Of a stretch of 64,000 nt of DNA, positions 44,224 through 58,900 are shown piece by piece. Where the stretch lies: positions 63,320,001-63,384,000 of the forward strand of contig CM043698.1 of NCBI GenBank assembly GCA_023935145.1, given 5' to 3'. The position numbers and the translations under genes are program-made. Numbering within the stretch: the stretch's first letter is position 1; the number at the start of each line of letters is the position of its first letter. The notes beneath the pieces are model-generated. The model ran no database searches and was not told the origin of the DNA. It worked only from the letters and a program-made list of their open reading frames with translations. Source of the stretch: Bretschneidera sinensis (Eukaryota > Streptophyta > Magnoliopsida > Brassicales > Akaniaceae).

Positions 44224-44485
44224 ATCCATGTAGAACAACTGGGCCTAAGACTCCTGTGTTCCATGTCACAAAGTGTATACCGATATTCTTCAACCACAGC
44301 AACCGAAAAATCAAAACTGAAATAAGTTAAGCAGTAAAAACATCAGATGTGTTTTGGGTTTGCAGGTTTGGAACTTTGGACATAACATCAATGGAAAGTA
44401 TATATAAACTTCAAACTAGACCATAACAAAATCCTTACTGTTAATCTTTGAAACTTTTGCCTCCTCCATTCTCACTAAAGGCTAG

Positions 44486-44702
44486 GATTGGTAGTGAGAA
44501 AGGAAGAAGGAGAGGAAAGAAAAGTGAGTGAAGAGCATTTTTTTATGCCTTGATAGGAAAGAAAAGTGAGACAAAAGAAAAAGGGATAGTGTGATATTTT
44601 TCCCATATGTATAAATAACAATCCTCTCAAATTAGGTGGGAGGATTGGGGAGTAGAAACTAAAATACTATAATTTCTTTGTCTTTTTTCTTCTTTCCTTT
44701 TA
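44486..44702 (+). repeat. Polypurine MITE-like repeat, copy 2
   Basis: Homologous to 18079-18310 in the same orientation (GATTGGTAG...GAAAG, GATAGGAAAG in the middle, CTTTGTCTTTTTTCTTC near the end). It lies in the intron between exons 14 and 15 of the beta-galactosidase pseudogene. Confidence 0.65.
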
Positions 44703-47700
44703 CTATAATGGTAGCAGATCTGAATTCAGATAATAAGGATTAGTCTTTGATTAGAATTGGGATTGGATAACTAACCGGTAATCCAACAGCAACACTGAGC
44801 AGTGAAATTCTATTTCTTCCAGCATGCAGCTTAACATCTCCCGTAAAAGTAAATCTCCTCTTTTCCCGAGTACCAAATGCCAAACCTATAATTATAGATA
44901 AGACAGTTTTCAGTGTCTTGAAAGGATAACTAAGAAAAGCTTAGTCAAGAATTAGCAATTAAACAGTGCACCGGAAAGTTGTCCATTGATAAACACATGC
45001 ATAGAGTGACCTGCTGATTGCACGGTAAGAGTAGGATGCTGACCTCCACGCAGAAATGACTCGGATGAACTTATATGGACACTGGAAAACATCACGTAAT
45101 TGGGAAAAACTTTTGTTCATATATTATCATCACTATTAGAATAGAAATTCAATTATTCTATCTTTATCTTGTCATGTACCAGAGATAGTCACTGGTATCT
45201 CTAGTGATGTTTAGCTGCTCCAATAGACCGACGACTGTGATTTCTGAATCGTCATCGACTGAAGATATGTCATTGTTGAATGTTTTCCATGAGGCCAATT
45301 TTACACTTGTGGGCAACATTTGCACTTGGGATGTTCGAACTCCAACCTACAACGAAGAGATTTTAACTTAAAAGTCTTTATCATTTCAGTACATGCAAAA
45401 TGAAACAGAAAGTTGTCTATTTTAGTAAGTACTAATATGTAAGTCTGTTTATGCAGAAAATTTTATCAGTCAAAAGGAAAGTGTACTACTGTCAAATATA
45501 TCTAGCCACTCATTCTCTGAGTTGAATCATTTTGCTGTCCCATATATCTTAAACTTTAAATCAACTTCAACACTAGGAAACCCAATTAATAACTTTATGG
45601 ATAAATGTACTTAATGACAAAACCGTTTTTGTGTGAAATCGGGATTTGATGAAAGGAAGCTGTCCATTTTACTTACTTGGGCAGTGTTGAAGACAACATT
45701 TTTGCAATCAGGAAGGATGCTGATGGACCAAGGTGGTAGGTTGTAGTGCATATTATTGAAAGTCACTCTTGCAGATCATTTTGAATTGTAGTTCGAGAGG
45801 AATGCTGCACAGTCCCCGGACTTTGAAGAGAACACGTGCCTGGAAATCTAATCAATTAATTTTGTCCATACAAAATAAAGACATACTGTCCATTAATGAA
45901 AGAAGCAGAAGGAGAACATTAGATTAATTTCAAAGCATCTTCATCCAAAATTATCGTTTTGACAGCCATTATAAAGACTTTTAAGTACCAGGTTGGTACA
46001 CCGGATTAAGAGGAGGATAGGATTAAGAAGAGGATAATATGAAATAGTTTTATAAATTAGTGAGATAGAATCATTTTTTATGTTCATTTTCTGTATCAAA
46101 TGCAATATTGACTGAAATCATCACATTTTATTCCCCTCTTAATCTAGTGTATCAAACGGGCACTAAGTTACCTAATTCATATGTTCCAATCTGAAGGGGT
46201 TAACTGGTATAGTATAACAACATGAACTGGTTACAACCAAAATCAAGCACTTCAAAAAAAAAGAGAACTATCTTATGGCCGTAGAATACACTAAATAATT
46301 CCCAGAAAATTTTCTAACTATAACCGTATTTATCAAATTCTAGTCCCAAAATAAAGTTGTTTTCTATTTAAAATTACTGTAGCGAAAATAACAAACCTCT
46401 TCATAATTTCCCAAGGATGTGACATTAGGATCAGCAGTAAGCAAAGCTCTTTCACATAACATGATAGCCCGATGGAGTTCCTTCAAATGGCCATACTTTG
46501 GTTGCCTGATCAAGCCTATCAAAGTGGCATCGCGCTTTAATGAGTTACATGTTGAACAAACTGATTTACTGATCAATCAAATCCTCCCCCCTCCAAAAAA
46601 AAAATCCCTTTTATAATGAAGTTTCGTTTTAACAACTTATAAAAGGGGCTGTAAAAAATGAGGTCAAATATCTTACCATATTCATCAATTGGAGCATCGT
46701 AATCATGGCTGGTAGTAATAAAAGAGCCACCAGCAGTTCTTCCAAAGTTAGTTCCTCCATGGTACTGCAGCATAAAAAGAAAAGCCGATGAGATTTCTGT
46801 TTGTTTTGATACTCAAGCACATTACATTAAATTTATTCGTGCTATTACTAGGAGTAACATTATATGAGTATTGTTTCTTTTCCTGTTTCCATATAAGATT
46901 GGAACACAAGATCTAACCCACTACTCTCTTACTCGAGTTGATGCCCAAGGGAAATATGTTACATGTAACAAGAAGTGAAGAAATGTTCCTTTTAGTAGCA
47001 GTTGTTGAAAAAGTGAAGAAAATGTAATAACTCTATAAGTGCTGCTGCAACATTAACACTTCATCAGCTGAAAAGTTTACATTTTCTTCTTATCCTTTTC
47101 TGGGGAATCAAAAGAAGCATAAAGGGTTTTCCCTCCTTTAACTTTAACAATTAAAAGAACTAGTCACAAGGAAATGAAAACAATTTCTACTTCTAACAAA
47201 AAAAAGGTACTGTGAATTTTATAGAAACAATTTTTACTACTACTTCACCACAGTACCAAATGCAGTGAGAATTTTAAGTGTAACTGACCATGTAGTAATT
47301 AACAAAGGAGCCACCCTTCTGAATGAATCTGGCAACTGCAAATGTCAAGTCTTCGACAGGCCGTTGGTGGTTTGGACCACCAAAATTTGTGAACCTACAA
47401 AAAAGACACAAAGAACAAGTAATTTATTCTGCGGAAACAGTTTCGAGAATGATGCTGATGTTTATAAGGTACAATACTAATTACCAGCCAGTCCAAGCCT
47501 CAGTCCATAGTGTTGGTTTATAAGGTTTGTTTGGAGAGAAATAGTCACAATAGAAACCATTGCAGGTGTTTATCTGTCACCATGATTTAGACAAATATAG
47601 TTAAACTTCTCTCATTATCCAAGCTGAACAGAAACAAAAATGTTTATACTATATGTTGCAGAAATTAAGATGAATTTCAGAGGAATTGAATACTAAATCA

Positions 47701-47883
47701 CTTACCACCGGGTTGGGTGCATCGTCTTCCTTGCACATTACCCATGGGACTCCAGTATTCATTCCAACAGCCATTTTCGCCCCCCAAGTCATATATGCAT
47801 AACCAGAAGTTTCAAATGCCTTGCTTTCAGGCTCATACTCATTCTCAATCTTAACATAAATTACACAATCATAAACACAGAAT

Positions 47884-48124
47884 GATGATGGAAAAGTGGG
47901 AGGAAAGAAGATAAAGACAAAAAAAGGTGCTTATTTTAGCTTTCATTCCAAACCTGCCCATTTGAGAGAATTGTAATTTGTATACATGGGAAGAAAATAT
48001 TAATCCTCCCACTTTTCTTTCCTATCAAAAAATGGAAAAGTGCTCTCCACTCACTTCCCTTTCCTTTTCCTCTTCCTCTTCCTCTTCCTTCCACCACTTT
48101 TCCTCTCTATCAATCATAGCCTTA
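47884..48124 (-). repeat. Polypurine MITE-like repeat, copy 3
   Basis: The reverse complement of the family. The plus strand begins GATGATGGAAAAGTGGGAGG and ends CCTCTCTATCAATCATAG, forming imperfect inverted ends. It includes a short TTCCTC tandem tract (about 48068-48090). It lies in the intron between exons 5 and 6 of the beta-galactosidase pseudogene. Confidence 0.65.
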
Positions 48125-49199
48125 GCCTTACAGTACTGAAATGCTCATATATGAGATAGAGCAATATGCAATAACCCAAAAATCTATACCTGAGAGAGGA
48201 TGATAGGGCCACCTTGAGACTCAAACAACTTTTCATCCTTCATCATTTGGACAATTTTTTGGGTAAATTTTTGCATTGCCAGCTGCAGCACCAGCATATG
48301 TAAAATACCACACCAAAGTTACAATTAGTTAAAAAAATTACAAATGTAAATGTATTCTAATTAAAGAATTCACATTTGCATTTTCCTCTATTTATCATTG
48401 TTCTTTACTCCACACACAAACACACACCTTGAAAGGTTCATTATCTGTTCTAAAGCTAATTCCTGGAACATACTTCAACCAAACAGGAAATCCCCTGAAA
48501 TTATAAAACAATGGTGAGAGAGATGAATTTTAGAATATAAAAAGAAATTATGTTGAAGAAATTGGTTGTCACCCAAAATTCCATTCTGCACAAACATAAG
48601 GCCCAATTCGAAGATGCACATATAACCCAGATTTTTGGACCAACTTGATGAAGTAAACCAAATCATATCTCCCCTCGAAATTGTAATAGAAACCCAAAAC
48701 AAAGAAACATTATTTCACTGCAATATTATAAAATACTATGCTGAACATGCAAGAAAGTCAATGGAAACAGAGAAAAAAGTAGAGAAATTGGAAAGAAATC
48801 AAACTACATTGCCAGGAGAAGGTTCATGAACGTTCCAAAACACATAAGTGTCAATAACATCCAAACCGCCATCTTTGGCTTTCTGTATAAGACCTGCCCA
48901 CATCTGCATCATGCATAAAACCATATTTTGTTCCATTAATGAAAAAAAGCACTAAAATTTGACATGAAAATCACATTTTCTTGGGAAAATGTGAGATGGG
49001 AATTGGGGAAGTTTGGGAAAATATATGTTGTACCTGAGGAGTGCTTCTGGGGTAATGTATAGAGCCAGAGGAGAATTCTTCATTGGCCATTGATGATAAG
49101 AGATTTCCTGTCATAGGTAACACTGCATTGTGTCAGACTGAGACTTAGAGACAACAGTACACGGAGCAAAAACCACTTGGGAGCTGAACTAGCTTCCAT

Positions 49200-52100
49200 T
49201 TGAGAGCGAGAGAGAGAGAGAGATAGAGAGAGAAAAAGAAAAAAGGGTGAAGTGAGGTGAAATTGAGAGAATGTGGACATTTGATAAATAGAGGTTACAG
49301 TGTAGTTGCCACTGTACAAGAAAGTAGAATCCATTTGTCCATGAATCATATTATTATCATAAATGCACAAACTATAAAAAAAATTAAAAAAAAGCCAGTT
49401 GGTTCATAATATATAGGTTGACATCCACAATGACGAGGAAAAGGCCTTTTTTTCATGCAGAGGCAATGTTTTAACCTCTACAGAAAAATTCATATAAGAA
49501 AAAGAAAAGAATTGTTAGATGATTTTATATCATTTGCCATTTTTCTTGAATAAATTCTAAGAAAATGAAAATGAACAAAAATAAAGTCTTCAATAGCTAT
49601 TATTTCACATAAAAAAAAATATGTTTAAAGGTATTTTTTTGAAGTTGGCGTGCCTAGTCAGCTTTATATAATTTTTTTTTTTTTCATGTTTGTTTCTAAA
49701 ATAAATTTTTTTAAAAATCTATTTTTAATTAAATATTTAATTATAAACTCGAGTTTTTATTTTATCAAAACTATAACAATAAAAATTGAATCCAAAACAC
49801 TATTATAACAGTTGAACAACTACATAAACTCAATTAAATTATTTAAAATATTACTACTACCCATATGTAGGAGTTTCTTACATCCACCCACACATACAAC
49901 ACAAATTGAGTTCATATTGAAAAACCAACTTCTTTGGCGATGTGTCAAGAAAATTCTATTTATCCCACCATGACCTTTCAATTCATTTTTAGTTTATTTT
50001 CCAAGGGTTCCTTTGGTTTTGTAACCTCATTGTTATACTTAGGCTTTGGGCACTTTAGGTCTATTGATCATAGCTACATGCTAATTCCAAGCAAATAATA
50101 GACATTACAGGCTATTTTTAGTCTCAATAATGAGGAAGTTGATGTTACTAACTTGCTACACGTAGGATGCTCATTTGCTGCTTTAGGCCAATGGCTTTTT
50201 AGAAAGAAAAAAAAAAAGGACTTTTGTGTGACCTTTTTTGACTTTTTGGGGCTCTTATTGTACACATGCGGTTGTACACATGCGAAAAACATGTATCAAA
50301 TTATGGGTGGGTTAGGATACATATTTGTGTGTTGCATGATTAATAGAACAAAAAAAATTAAGGGTTTACTGCAGCATAAGTTCTTAATCTATTAATTTAT
50401 AGTATTTAACTATTTAAATTATTAATTTAGGACAAAAAATTTTTGAACTATAAATTAGTAGGGATCAATTTTTTAAATTTATTTTTCGACTAAAAACTTA
50501 ACAAAAATACAACACATAAAGATTATTCTATTTGATTATCACTATATGATGAATGTTTGCTTCAAAAATTGGACGTAATCAAATCACTGAATCAATGAAA
50601 TTCTTTTTTAAGTTCTTCATGTAATTAAGTTTCTGATCAAAAAATAAATTTAAAGATTTGATTGTTATTAATTCATAAATCAAGAACTTCTTGCGTCAAA
50701 TTAATAGTTTATGAAATTAAATGCTTATGAGTTTATAATTCAAAAATCTTTATGGTGCAATAAACCTTAAAATTAAAGAATTATCCCATTGCAACAGGAA
50801 AATCAGAATTGTGTCCCATTAAAAAAATGTTGTCAAAGAGAATTTTCATACAATCACAATGGCATAAGATAAATACAAATTGTTGAAAAAGTATCAATTA
50901 ATGTCTTTTGTGTGCTAACAGATAAAATAGCGAAGGGGGGGAAAAGGAACATGGAGGTTACATTAATGTTAATGGAAATGATCATGGAATTTTGAAAGTA
51001 AGCTTTAAAACAATATTTGCACTTTTAGAGTGGAATATTTTTTTCTTGTTTATTAAAAAAGTAAGTGAGAGAAAATAAAAATAAAATAATTGGTTTTTTA
51101 TCATATATAAATCATAATTCTTTTAAATTAAAAAAATTGAATAACAAAAAATAAACATAATTATTATTTTATCAATTTATCTTCGTTTAGTCCCACAAAT
51201 TAACACTATAAAAAATATAAAGGTAAAATAGATATTATTTATATTTCTTTCTTCTTATTTTTTTTACATTATATATACTAAATAAAGAAAAAAGAAATCA
51301 TTTTATTTTCTTATGGTTTTTCAGCCTCTTTATTAAACAATGGAAGGAGAAGACCTCTTTATTTTCTATCTTTTTTCCTTTCTTTTCTTCTCTCCTATTA
51401 AAAACACCATTAGAGGTGCATAATGATTTTCTATTACACTACAGTCCCTCTTTTTATCTCTTTCTATCTCTTTGTTTATCTTCTATCTCTTTGCTGAACC
51501 TCTTCCAGTACACTTGCACAGTACTGTTTGTCTTCATGCTACTGCGCATTAGAGCATTAAAGCAAATTAGCAACATAAGTACATAACAGAAAATGACATC
51601 ATATATAATCTTCTGCTAATTCATGACATCATGAGCCTCTAAATAAACCGCAACAAAGGTTGGGATCGCACTATATTTTATCTTTTTTTTAATAACAAAA
51701 GAGTTTTAAAAAATGAAAACGCATAATTAGCATTAATTGTGACACTTGACGGGTGTTACAATTGACAGTTAAGATGAATGTGTGCATTACACATGTATAA
51801 GTGAAAGCACTTCGTATCCTATTTGTAATGCATGCATGCATCCATCCTAATCGTCAATCCGTGACTTACGCTTGCAATGCCCTGTATGAAATATGCATAC
51901 ATACACTCTAAGCAGCAAATTCTCCTCAATTAATTTAGCATCAAGTGCTACACAAAATATACGTTGTTGTCTTGTTTAATCAAAATTAAATTAATCCAAA
52001 CTCATCATTCCTTTGTCTTTATCATCATATTAAAATGGTATCAACACGTGTAATTGATCATGACATTACACTGTGGATAGATAGGACCCTACCAAAAAAA

Positions 52101-52916
52101 AATTATCTTGATGGATAGGATGAGTTTGGTTATAAGTCTTACCTCATGGTTGTTATATTGATATGTTGTCTAACTACTAAAGTGATAAGACAAAACATGT
52201 GAAATCCCTATTACTAATCTTAGTAACATGCAGATTCTCAAGGAAGAGCTTAACTTGTACACAAAGGGATAAAACTTACATACACTACTATTTCTGAACA
52301 CGGATCTTCCTTTATTACAAAGTTCTTTAGCACAATCTCGACTGTTTTATTATCTTATCCTGACCTCTTATGGAGATTTTTATATGAAATTTTAAGATAA
52401 GAAATCACAACAGGATCATCCAAAATGCAACTCACTCTATCAAAAGTCAATAATACACTTGCATAATTCACAGTTTGTATGCCAAACAATCTAATTATTT
52501 AATCTTATATTCTCTCGAGAAAATACTTTAGCTTGTCCCTATTCCTTTAAGATAGACATAAAATAACGCACTTCACTGACAAAAATACAAGCACTTCATC
52601 ATTCAATCTCCCTTAAACCCTATTCCAATTTCATTTCATTCTTTGTGCAAAACAAATAGGCTCTTGCTCCTTAAAGAACCCAATGGGGTTTGGTCATTGT
52701 TTCTAACCAAGCTCAGAACACAAACATAGCAAAATCTTAACACAAAATTGCATTTAGAGAAACTTGTAGCAGACCTATTGTACACTCCAGAGTATGTCCA
52801 CAAAATCGTACAATAATGCACAAAATTTTTAGCAATCGTGTCAATATCAATTGCCTCATCAACTCTTCTACAGGACACAAAGCCATAAAATGTTAACAAA
52901 ACCTGAAAACATAAAA
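49200..52916. other. AT-rich intergenic region
   Basis: Starts with a GA-repeat leader just above the beta-galactosidase ATG (49201-49235), then 3.6 kb of AT-rich DNA. Frames such as 50074-50292 and 50153-50395 are low-complexity overlaps on opposite strands. I see no gene, RNA or transposon end I can support. The right end holds the 3' UTR of the RBM28-like gene. Confidence 0.6.
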
Positions 52917-55900
52917 TTATGATTGGAACCATCTTCTAAGCTGCGCAGAACCTTGCTTTTCGCCATCAGTTTTTCCAGAACTCTGATGTGAGAATTTTGA
53001 TCTGTATTGCTCAATCAACACATCAAGCTTATCTTTAGCATCTCGCCCTAATGGGTCTTTATTCTTTTTTGGCCTTTTTCTTCCCTTTGAGATTTGCACT
53101 CCCTTCTCTTGCTCTGTTTTGTCTTCCTGCTTTCTTTTTCTTTGTTGCAAATCCACATCCTTCGAAAAATTTGATTTGAATTTGTGGCCTTTATCAGCTG
53201 TCATTTCACCTTTGATTGAACTTTTACCATCCAGCTTTCTGCCATCTTGGTGACTATCTGGTCTCTGTTTTGGGCCTTTCACATTCAGCTTTGACCTCGC
53301 CAACTTATCTTTCAAAGGATCTTCTTTCATCTTTTCACTCACAGGTTTCCGTTTCTGCTTCTTAGTGGCTTGGAATTCTTCAGATGCAGCTCTATCAGGA
53401 ACCCTATTATCTACTTTATCTTCTTCACTGGGTTCTGAACGATTCATCACTCTTTTGTCATCTCTGGGTTTCCGTTTTCTGGACTTCTCCTTGTTTGGAT
53501 GGGCATTTGGTGCATATGATTCACCATTTTGATGCAAATTGTTCAAATCACCATGTCTATCCTGCTGCTGACCTTGTAGCTTAGCCTTCCGTATCTTCAA
53601 TGTTTGAACATTATCAAGAGCAAACTCCACAATTGGGCGACGTTGAGGACCAAAAGTTTCTACAAGCGGCCAAAAATCACCTCCAAATTAGAACATAACA
53701 GGATTGATGCATTTAAGGAAATTTCTCATGACAGCTACACAACCCCCCACAACAAATAGAGGACTAGAATTGGTGTTTCTAAAATTGTTGCAAATGGTCA
53801 CATTCATATGGAGTATGGACTATATTGTATTATGAAACAAGTGATGCAATCCATGTAGCTGATCCCAACAAATTTTCAATTAGGACTTAACCTGAATTTA
53901 GTTATTATAAAAAAATAAAAATAAAAACTGAATTTTTGTAAATTACCAGGATTATTGTTAAGAACCCTCAGGGCCACAAGTGCATGTTGATGCTCTGTGA
54001 ACTCAACAAAAGCAACTCCACGTGAGTAGTTCTTAGTATCAACCTTTCCCTTCTTTAAACTTTTCAAAAACTTTATCTGCATGAACAATAATAAAGCTAA
54101 GAGTAAATACCTCATAGTACATATAAAATTACATAGAGACATCAGAATAATAAATCTACATAATAACGAACTAAGAAACATAACTAACCTGTTGAATCAC
54201 AGGTTTCTGCTTTGTAGCTCGCGAGGTAACAGCGTCAATACAAAGCTTTTTCAACTCCTTTTCAGTCATTGACTTTGGCAAATTGTATATAACAAGTCTT
54301 GTTCGTGAAACATGGAAATTTGGAGATTGAAGCTTTTTCATCTTTGTTTCCTGTAACCTGCAGTGGATCTCATAAGCATTAGTAAGTTAAGTAGAAATAT
54401 AAAATTTTACAAGAGTAGCACGACAATCAGCAGAATTATTTAGAAGCACCATTTATGTCTTGCTGGAGGCCAACTAAGTCACATATAACATCTACCTTTT
54501 TTACCGGTTCAAGGACTTTACAACAAAATTACTCCATTCTTTCCTTGAGAAACATTACAGCAAAGCTGAGAAAAGAGTGGAAGTACACAACTTAATTGAA
54601 TATTTTGTGTACTTCCTACCAAATTGAATTTAGAATGTAAGTGCATAGTACAACAACCAAATAATGCAATATCCACCAAAGTCGTGGAGAGAGTCTTCCC
54701 AAAATACTCTTCTGTAAGTACCAATCTCTACTGGCTAATGAATCTGCTCAGGTTTACCAATCTAAATACTCAATTGAAATAACATAGTAACAAGCATCTC
54801 AATACATCAAATGCTTTGTTTATGGAAGACAATAATACATGAGGAGCTGGGACAAGTGAAAGCCAACATCACGCTATAGTTCTTGTAAAGATTTCTCAAA
54901 GTTAGCTTAACAGAAGGAGCAACCCACATAACCGAGAGAAAGAAGAACTGATGTTTTAGCTGACAGTGAAGCATGTTGCAGAATACCAACAAACACGAAC
55001 AGTGGATGATGATGCTGATCCCTAGCCTTCAGAAAAAGGAATATAAAGAGGGGAATAATAGAGAAGACATAAAAGAAGAGAGAACTCCAAGAGGAAGAGG
55101 CAAGTGAAAGATGCTAACTGCACAACTGCTGCTATATATTTCTTCCAGTTGGTGAATCCGAGAAGAAGAGATAAGCCATCATACAGAATCATGAAAAAGA
55201 TAAAAATGATTTATAACTTCCAGGGAAGCTAGTTGTGTGGTACAACCCACAAAAAAAGCTAGTAGCAGACACAACAGATGGCTCATTAATTGTTGTCAAT
55301 ATCATGAAGATACAGAATAAGAAAGATGCCAAATTTGAGAGGAGGGTGAATCTGACAACAACAACAGAAGAAAGAGTTCAATTCTATAACTGTGATGCTA
55401 AGACCACTGCCATGATGCACTTGCTGCTATTTTTTTCTATTTTCGTTTCTATTTATGCGACAAGATGTGGAAGTAAGCACACCACCTCCTAATGTGGAAG
55501 GAGAATGGCGTACGTCAAGACACACAGAGTGAGAGGAAAAAAATAGAAGAAAAAGAATAAAGTAAGAATCCAAGTAAAACAGACTAGGAATCTTGCTACA
55601 CAATTCATCTCTTATCAAGATGTACTTACCACGAGCTCATATGCCTAATTGCCTCATGTGTAACACCCATGCAGGCTATTTCCTGTATTTTCCAAATGGA
55701 CCAAACCTTTGTGGGTGAGTAGTTACCGACAATTTTCATGCAAAACTTCCACATGTTTGATTGGTTGTAAAACAATACATTTGGTCCATTCAAGGATTTT
55801 CTCGGGGTTTCTTATTTTATGCATTGAACACCCTCTTTCAAACCATAGTAACCCACTCTCTCCATCTAAACCTTCAATTCAAAACTGAAGAGTTTTCTTC

Positions 55901-58900
55901 TGTTTTTGGCCCAGCATTAAATCTCATAACAATCCAACACCATATCAATAAATGAGTTCTGATACACTTTACATCTATAATGAATGCAATACAATATAAA
56001 GATCCAATAAAAAAATACGAAATACGAAGAAAAGAATGACCAGCAACATTGAGGCATTGTCAAAAATAGGAACATTGGAAGAGCCCACATGGAGCATATG
56101 ACATACCCCAACCATTTTCCTTGATAACAAAATTAAAACTTAGCATGTCTCAATATTTAAAATTCTATGCAAGCCAAATATAAGAAGAAAAAAATAAGCA
56201 CAAATAAAAAACTAGAATCTTGTTCTAGCCATTGCTTTGACTACCCATTCAAAAATTGGACCTGGCCAACCTCAAGACCCATAGAAGACTAAGCAGCATA
56301 TACAACCATACCTGCATGCACCGAGCATGTGCCTAACTTAACTGGAAGAGAAAAAGAACAATGACTTACGTTTGACGTTTTTCTATATCTTCAGCTGAAA
56401 CACCTGTAGCAGCTGGAGTCCCCTCAAGAATAACACCTTCCTGTTCAGAATTTTGGAAAACAGAATGTTAAAACCATACTGCAAGCAAAACTCAATACAA
56501 ATAGGATAACTAATGTAATGAGAGAAAGGAAACCAGCCTTTGCCAGGTAGAGATTACGCTGGTCATGATCCTCAATTCTGGTCTTGTCCAATTCCTTATC
56601 ATGAGCAGATTTCTTATCCAAAGCTTTCAACACTTTCAGTTGTCTACCTTTCAGTACAACCCCCAGGCCTGATGCAGCATTCGCTGCTGAAACGGCAGCA
56701 GAAGCTGCGTCATTTGTTTTAAATTTGAGAAAACCAGTCCCTCTTGGTCGTCTGCCACAATAAACAATGAGATAATATTGATGAAACCAGATCGAAAGGA
56801 TACATAGAAACATGTTGAATTAAATACAACTCCATACTTGGTGAGTGGATGAAGAACCGGAACAAAGGATTGCACTTCCCCAAATCCAGAAAATCGTTGT
56901 TTCACCTCTTCATTTTCAATATCAAATGGAAGGTTGGTTATGAAAACTGTTCTCTGCAAATCATCATCTCCCTCTGTCTCCTGATTCTTCTCTTTGGTTT
57001 TATTGGAGTTTCCAGGTTTAATAGAACCTGATTCTATTGCTGACTCACTGGATAAATTATTTGGCACATTAACGATTTCTTCAGTGTCCGACTCCTCCGC
57101 TCTCTTGGCAAAAGTGGAATCTTCATTAAGAGATGAGAGAGAACCTTTAGAAGAGGACGTGATGAAGTTCTTAAGAACTTTTCTCATAATATCTGCTTCC
57201 TCTTCAAAATCAAGTTCAGTAGCCATGCCTTCTTTCTTTGATGTATCCAAGTCATCTGGAGCAATATCTACCTCATGAGGTTGTCGGGATTTTTCACCAT
57301 CATCCTCCAAATCAACACTGCTACTATCGCTGTCCCTGTCACTTTCATTCTGATGTCCTGCACAAATTACTTATGTTACCTTAAAATGTATGTATCTCAT
57401 TCTCTAACTTGAATGCTAAGAGTGACCATTAAAAGGATCCAAAAGACAAAAGAATGTAAACACCAAAAATTGGCACTCACAAATAGGGGCATAAAACTAC
57501 TCTGAGCAACAAAAATATCAAACAAATTTAACACCTTGACAACATCATATTTTGCATGTATGTATGTCCAAGCATGTATACATGTACGTTTATCAAATCA
57601 ACTCTATATGTGAACGTAAATCAAATCAAATTTTAGACCTTTACCCTATCCAATGTACAGAAAATTTGATTTACCCAAAGAACAGATTATTTCTATATCT
57701 GCTCGTTCCATTACCACACATATCTTTGACTGCCAACTGATGAATAGGGCAACACAGAAACAGAAACTAACACCTTCGCCGATTTTCGCTAAATAGCATG
57801 AAAAGGAAACATTTCATTACTATTGAATAGAAGTGGATTCTCTTCCCCAATATCCCTTTTAAAAACACACATGTCATGACAGCATGACTTCTGGACATGC
57901 CTTTCTCACCCAACCTCATTTAGCTTGGACTCCAAACATCTTAAAACTGATGTACAGCTAGTTGGTCTACCCACATGGTTGTATCGTCTTCATTTGCTCA
58001 ACTATAAAGATAAGTAATTTTTCTCTTTATATGTGAATTGAATAACAATTTATTCAAGCTCATCAAATATTACAAAGAAATGGAAGTTACGATAAGATAG
58101 TAATAAGTCTTTGAAAGACTCGGGAATTCAGTTTAGGGCAAATACCATCTTCTGAAGCAACAACAGCATCAGAGCCACCCCTATATAGTTTCTTAGGGAC
58201 AGCCCAATCAACAGCTATGGGTCTTTTACTAAACATTTGCCCGTTCAACTTTTGAATTGCCTGAAAGCCAAAATAAAATATAAATAAACAGGTGGTCCTA
58301 TAAAACACTGAAAATACCGATCAATGAGTAAAGCATAACTCAAAAGCCATACATTTTCTGCATCCTGTTTACATGTGAATTTGACAAATGAAAAACCTTT
58401 AGATAACCTGCAAAAAAGCAAACTTAGAATAAGAATGAAAAAGTGAAATGCCATCGATAAATGAAGAAAATTCTGGATAATGAGAATATACCCAGTTTCA
58501 GAATTATGTGGAATGAAAACATCCCAGACAAACCCTGCTGATGAAAACACGTCTTTTATCTCATTTGGTTTAGCCTGCATATGTTAAGTACACTGGTTTA
58601 GAAGATAATTCCTACTTAATAGGAAAACTAGTCAAGATAATAACAAGTTAGCATACACAACCTTGAAAGGAAGATTTCTGACAATAAGTTTCCACTTTCG
58701 AGTCTTGGATCCCTGGCCCACAAACACAAAAGCTCAAAAAAGGATTCACAAAGCTGACAAGACTAAATCTTTGTTAGAGTTGAAAAGTAATATGAAAAAC
58801 AAATTTTAGCAGGGTACCCATCTATCCGTTCAAATAAACAGTGACTTTACAATGATGGAAAACTATTTACCTCCCCACCAAGCTGGCGTGCCCAAACAAT

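Larger units (their letters stand above)
43014..49199 (-). pseudogene. GH35 beta-galactosidase (BGAL), multi-lesion pseudogene
   Basis: A plant cell-wall beta-galactosidase with 17 recognisable exons: 49199-49034, 48903-48808, 48685-48573, 48494-48428, 48282-48190, 47849-47706, 47573-47485, 47394-47289, 46764-46677, 46515-46397, 45839-45677, 45346-45168, 45081-44972, 44885-44776, 44287 to about 44223, 43966-43767, 43131-43014. A signal peptide ([15 protein letters not shown]) and both catalytic regions ([17 protein letters not shown]) remain. Lesions: TGA plus a 2-base loss in exon 1 after SLIINGQ; acceptor AG to AT before exon 3; a 2-base loss and TGA in exon 11; donor GT to AT after exon 12; exon 15 broken by (TA)n and a micro-inversion; the following exon missing; two compensating shifts in exon 16. 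It cannot encode the enzyme. Confidence 0.92.
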
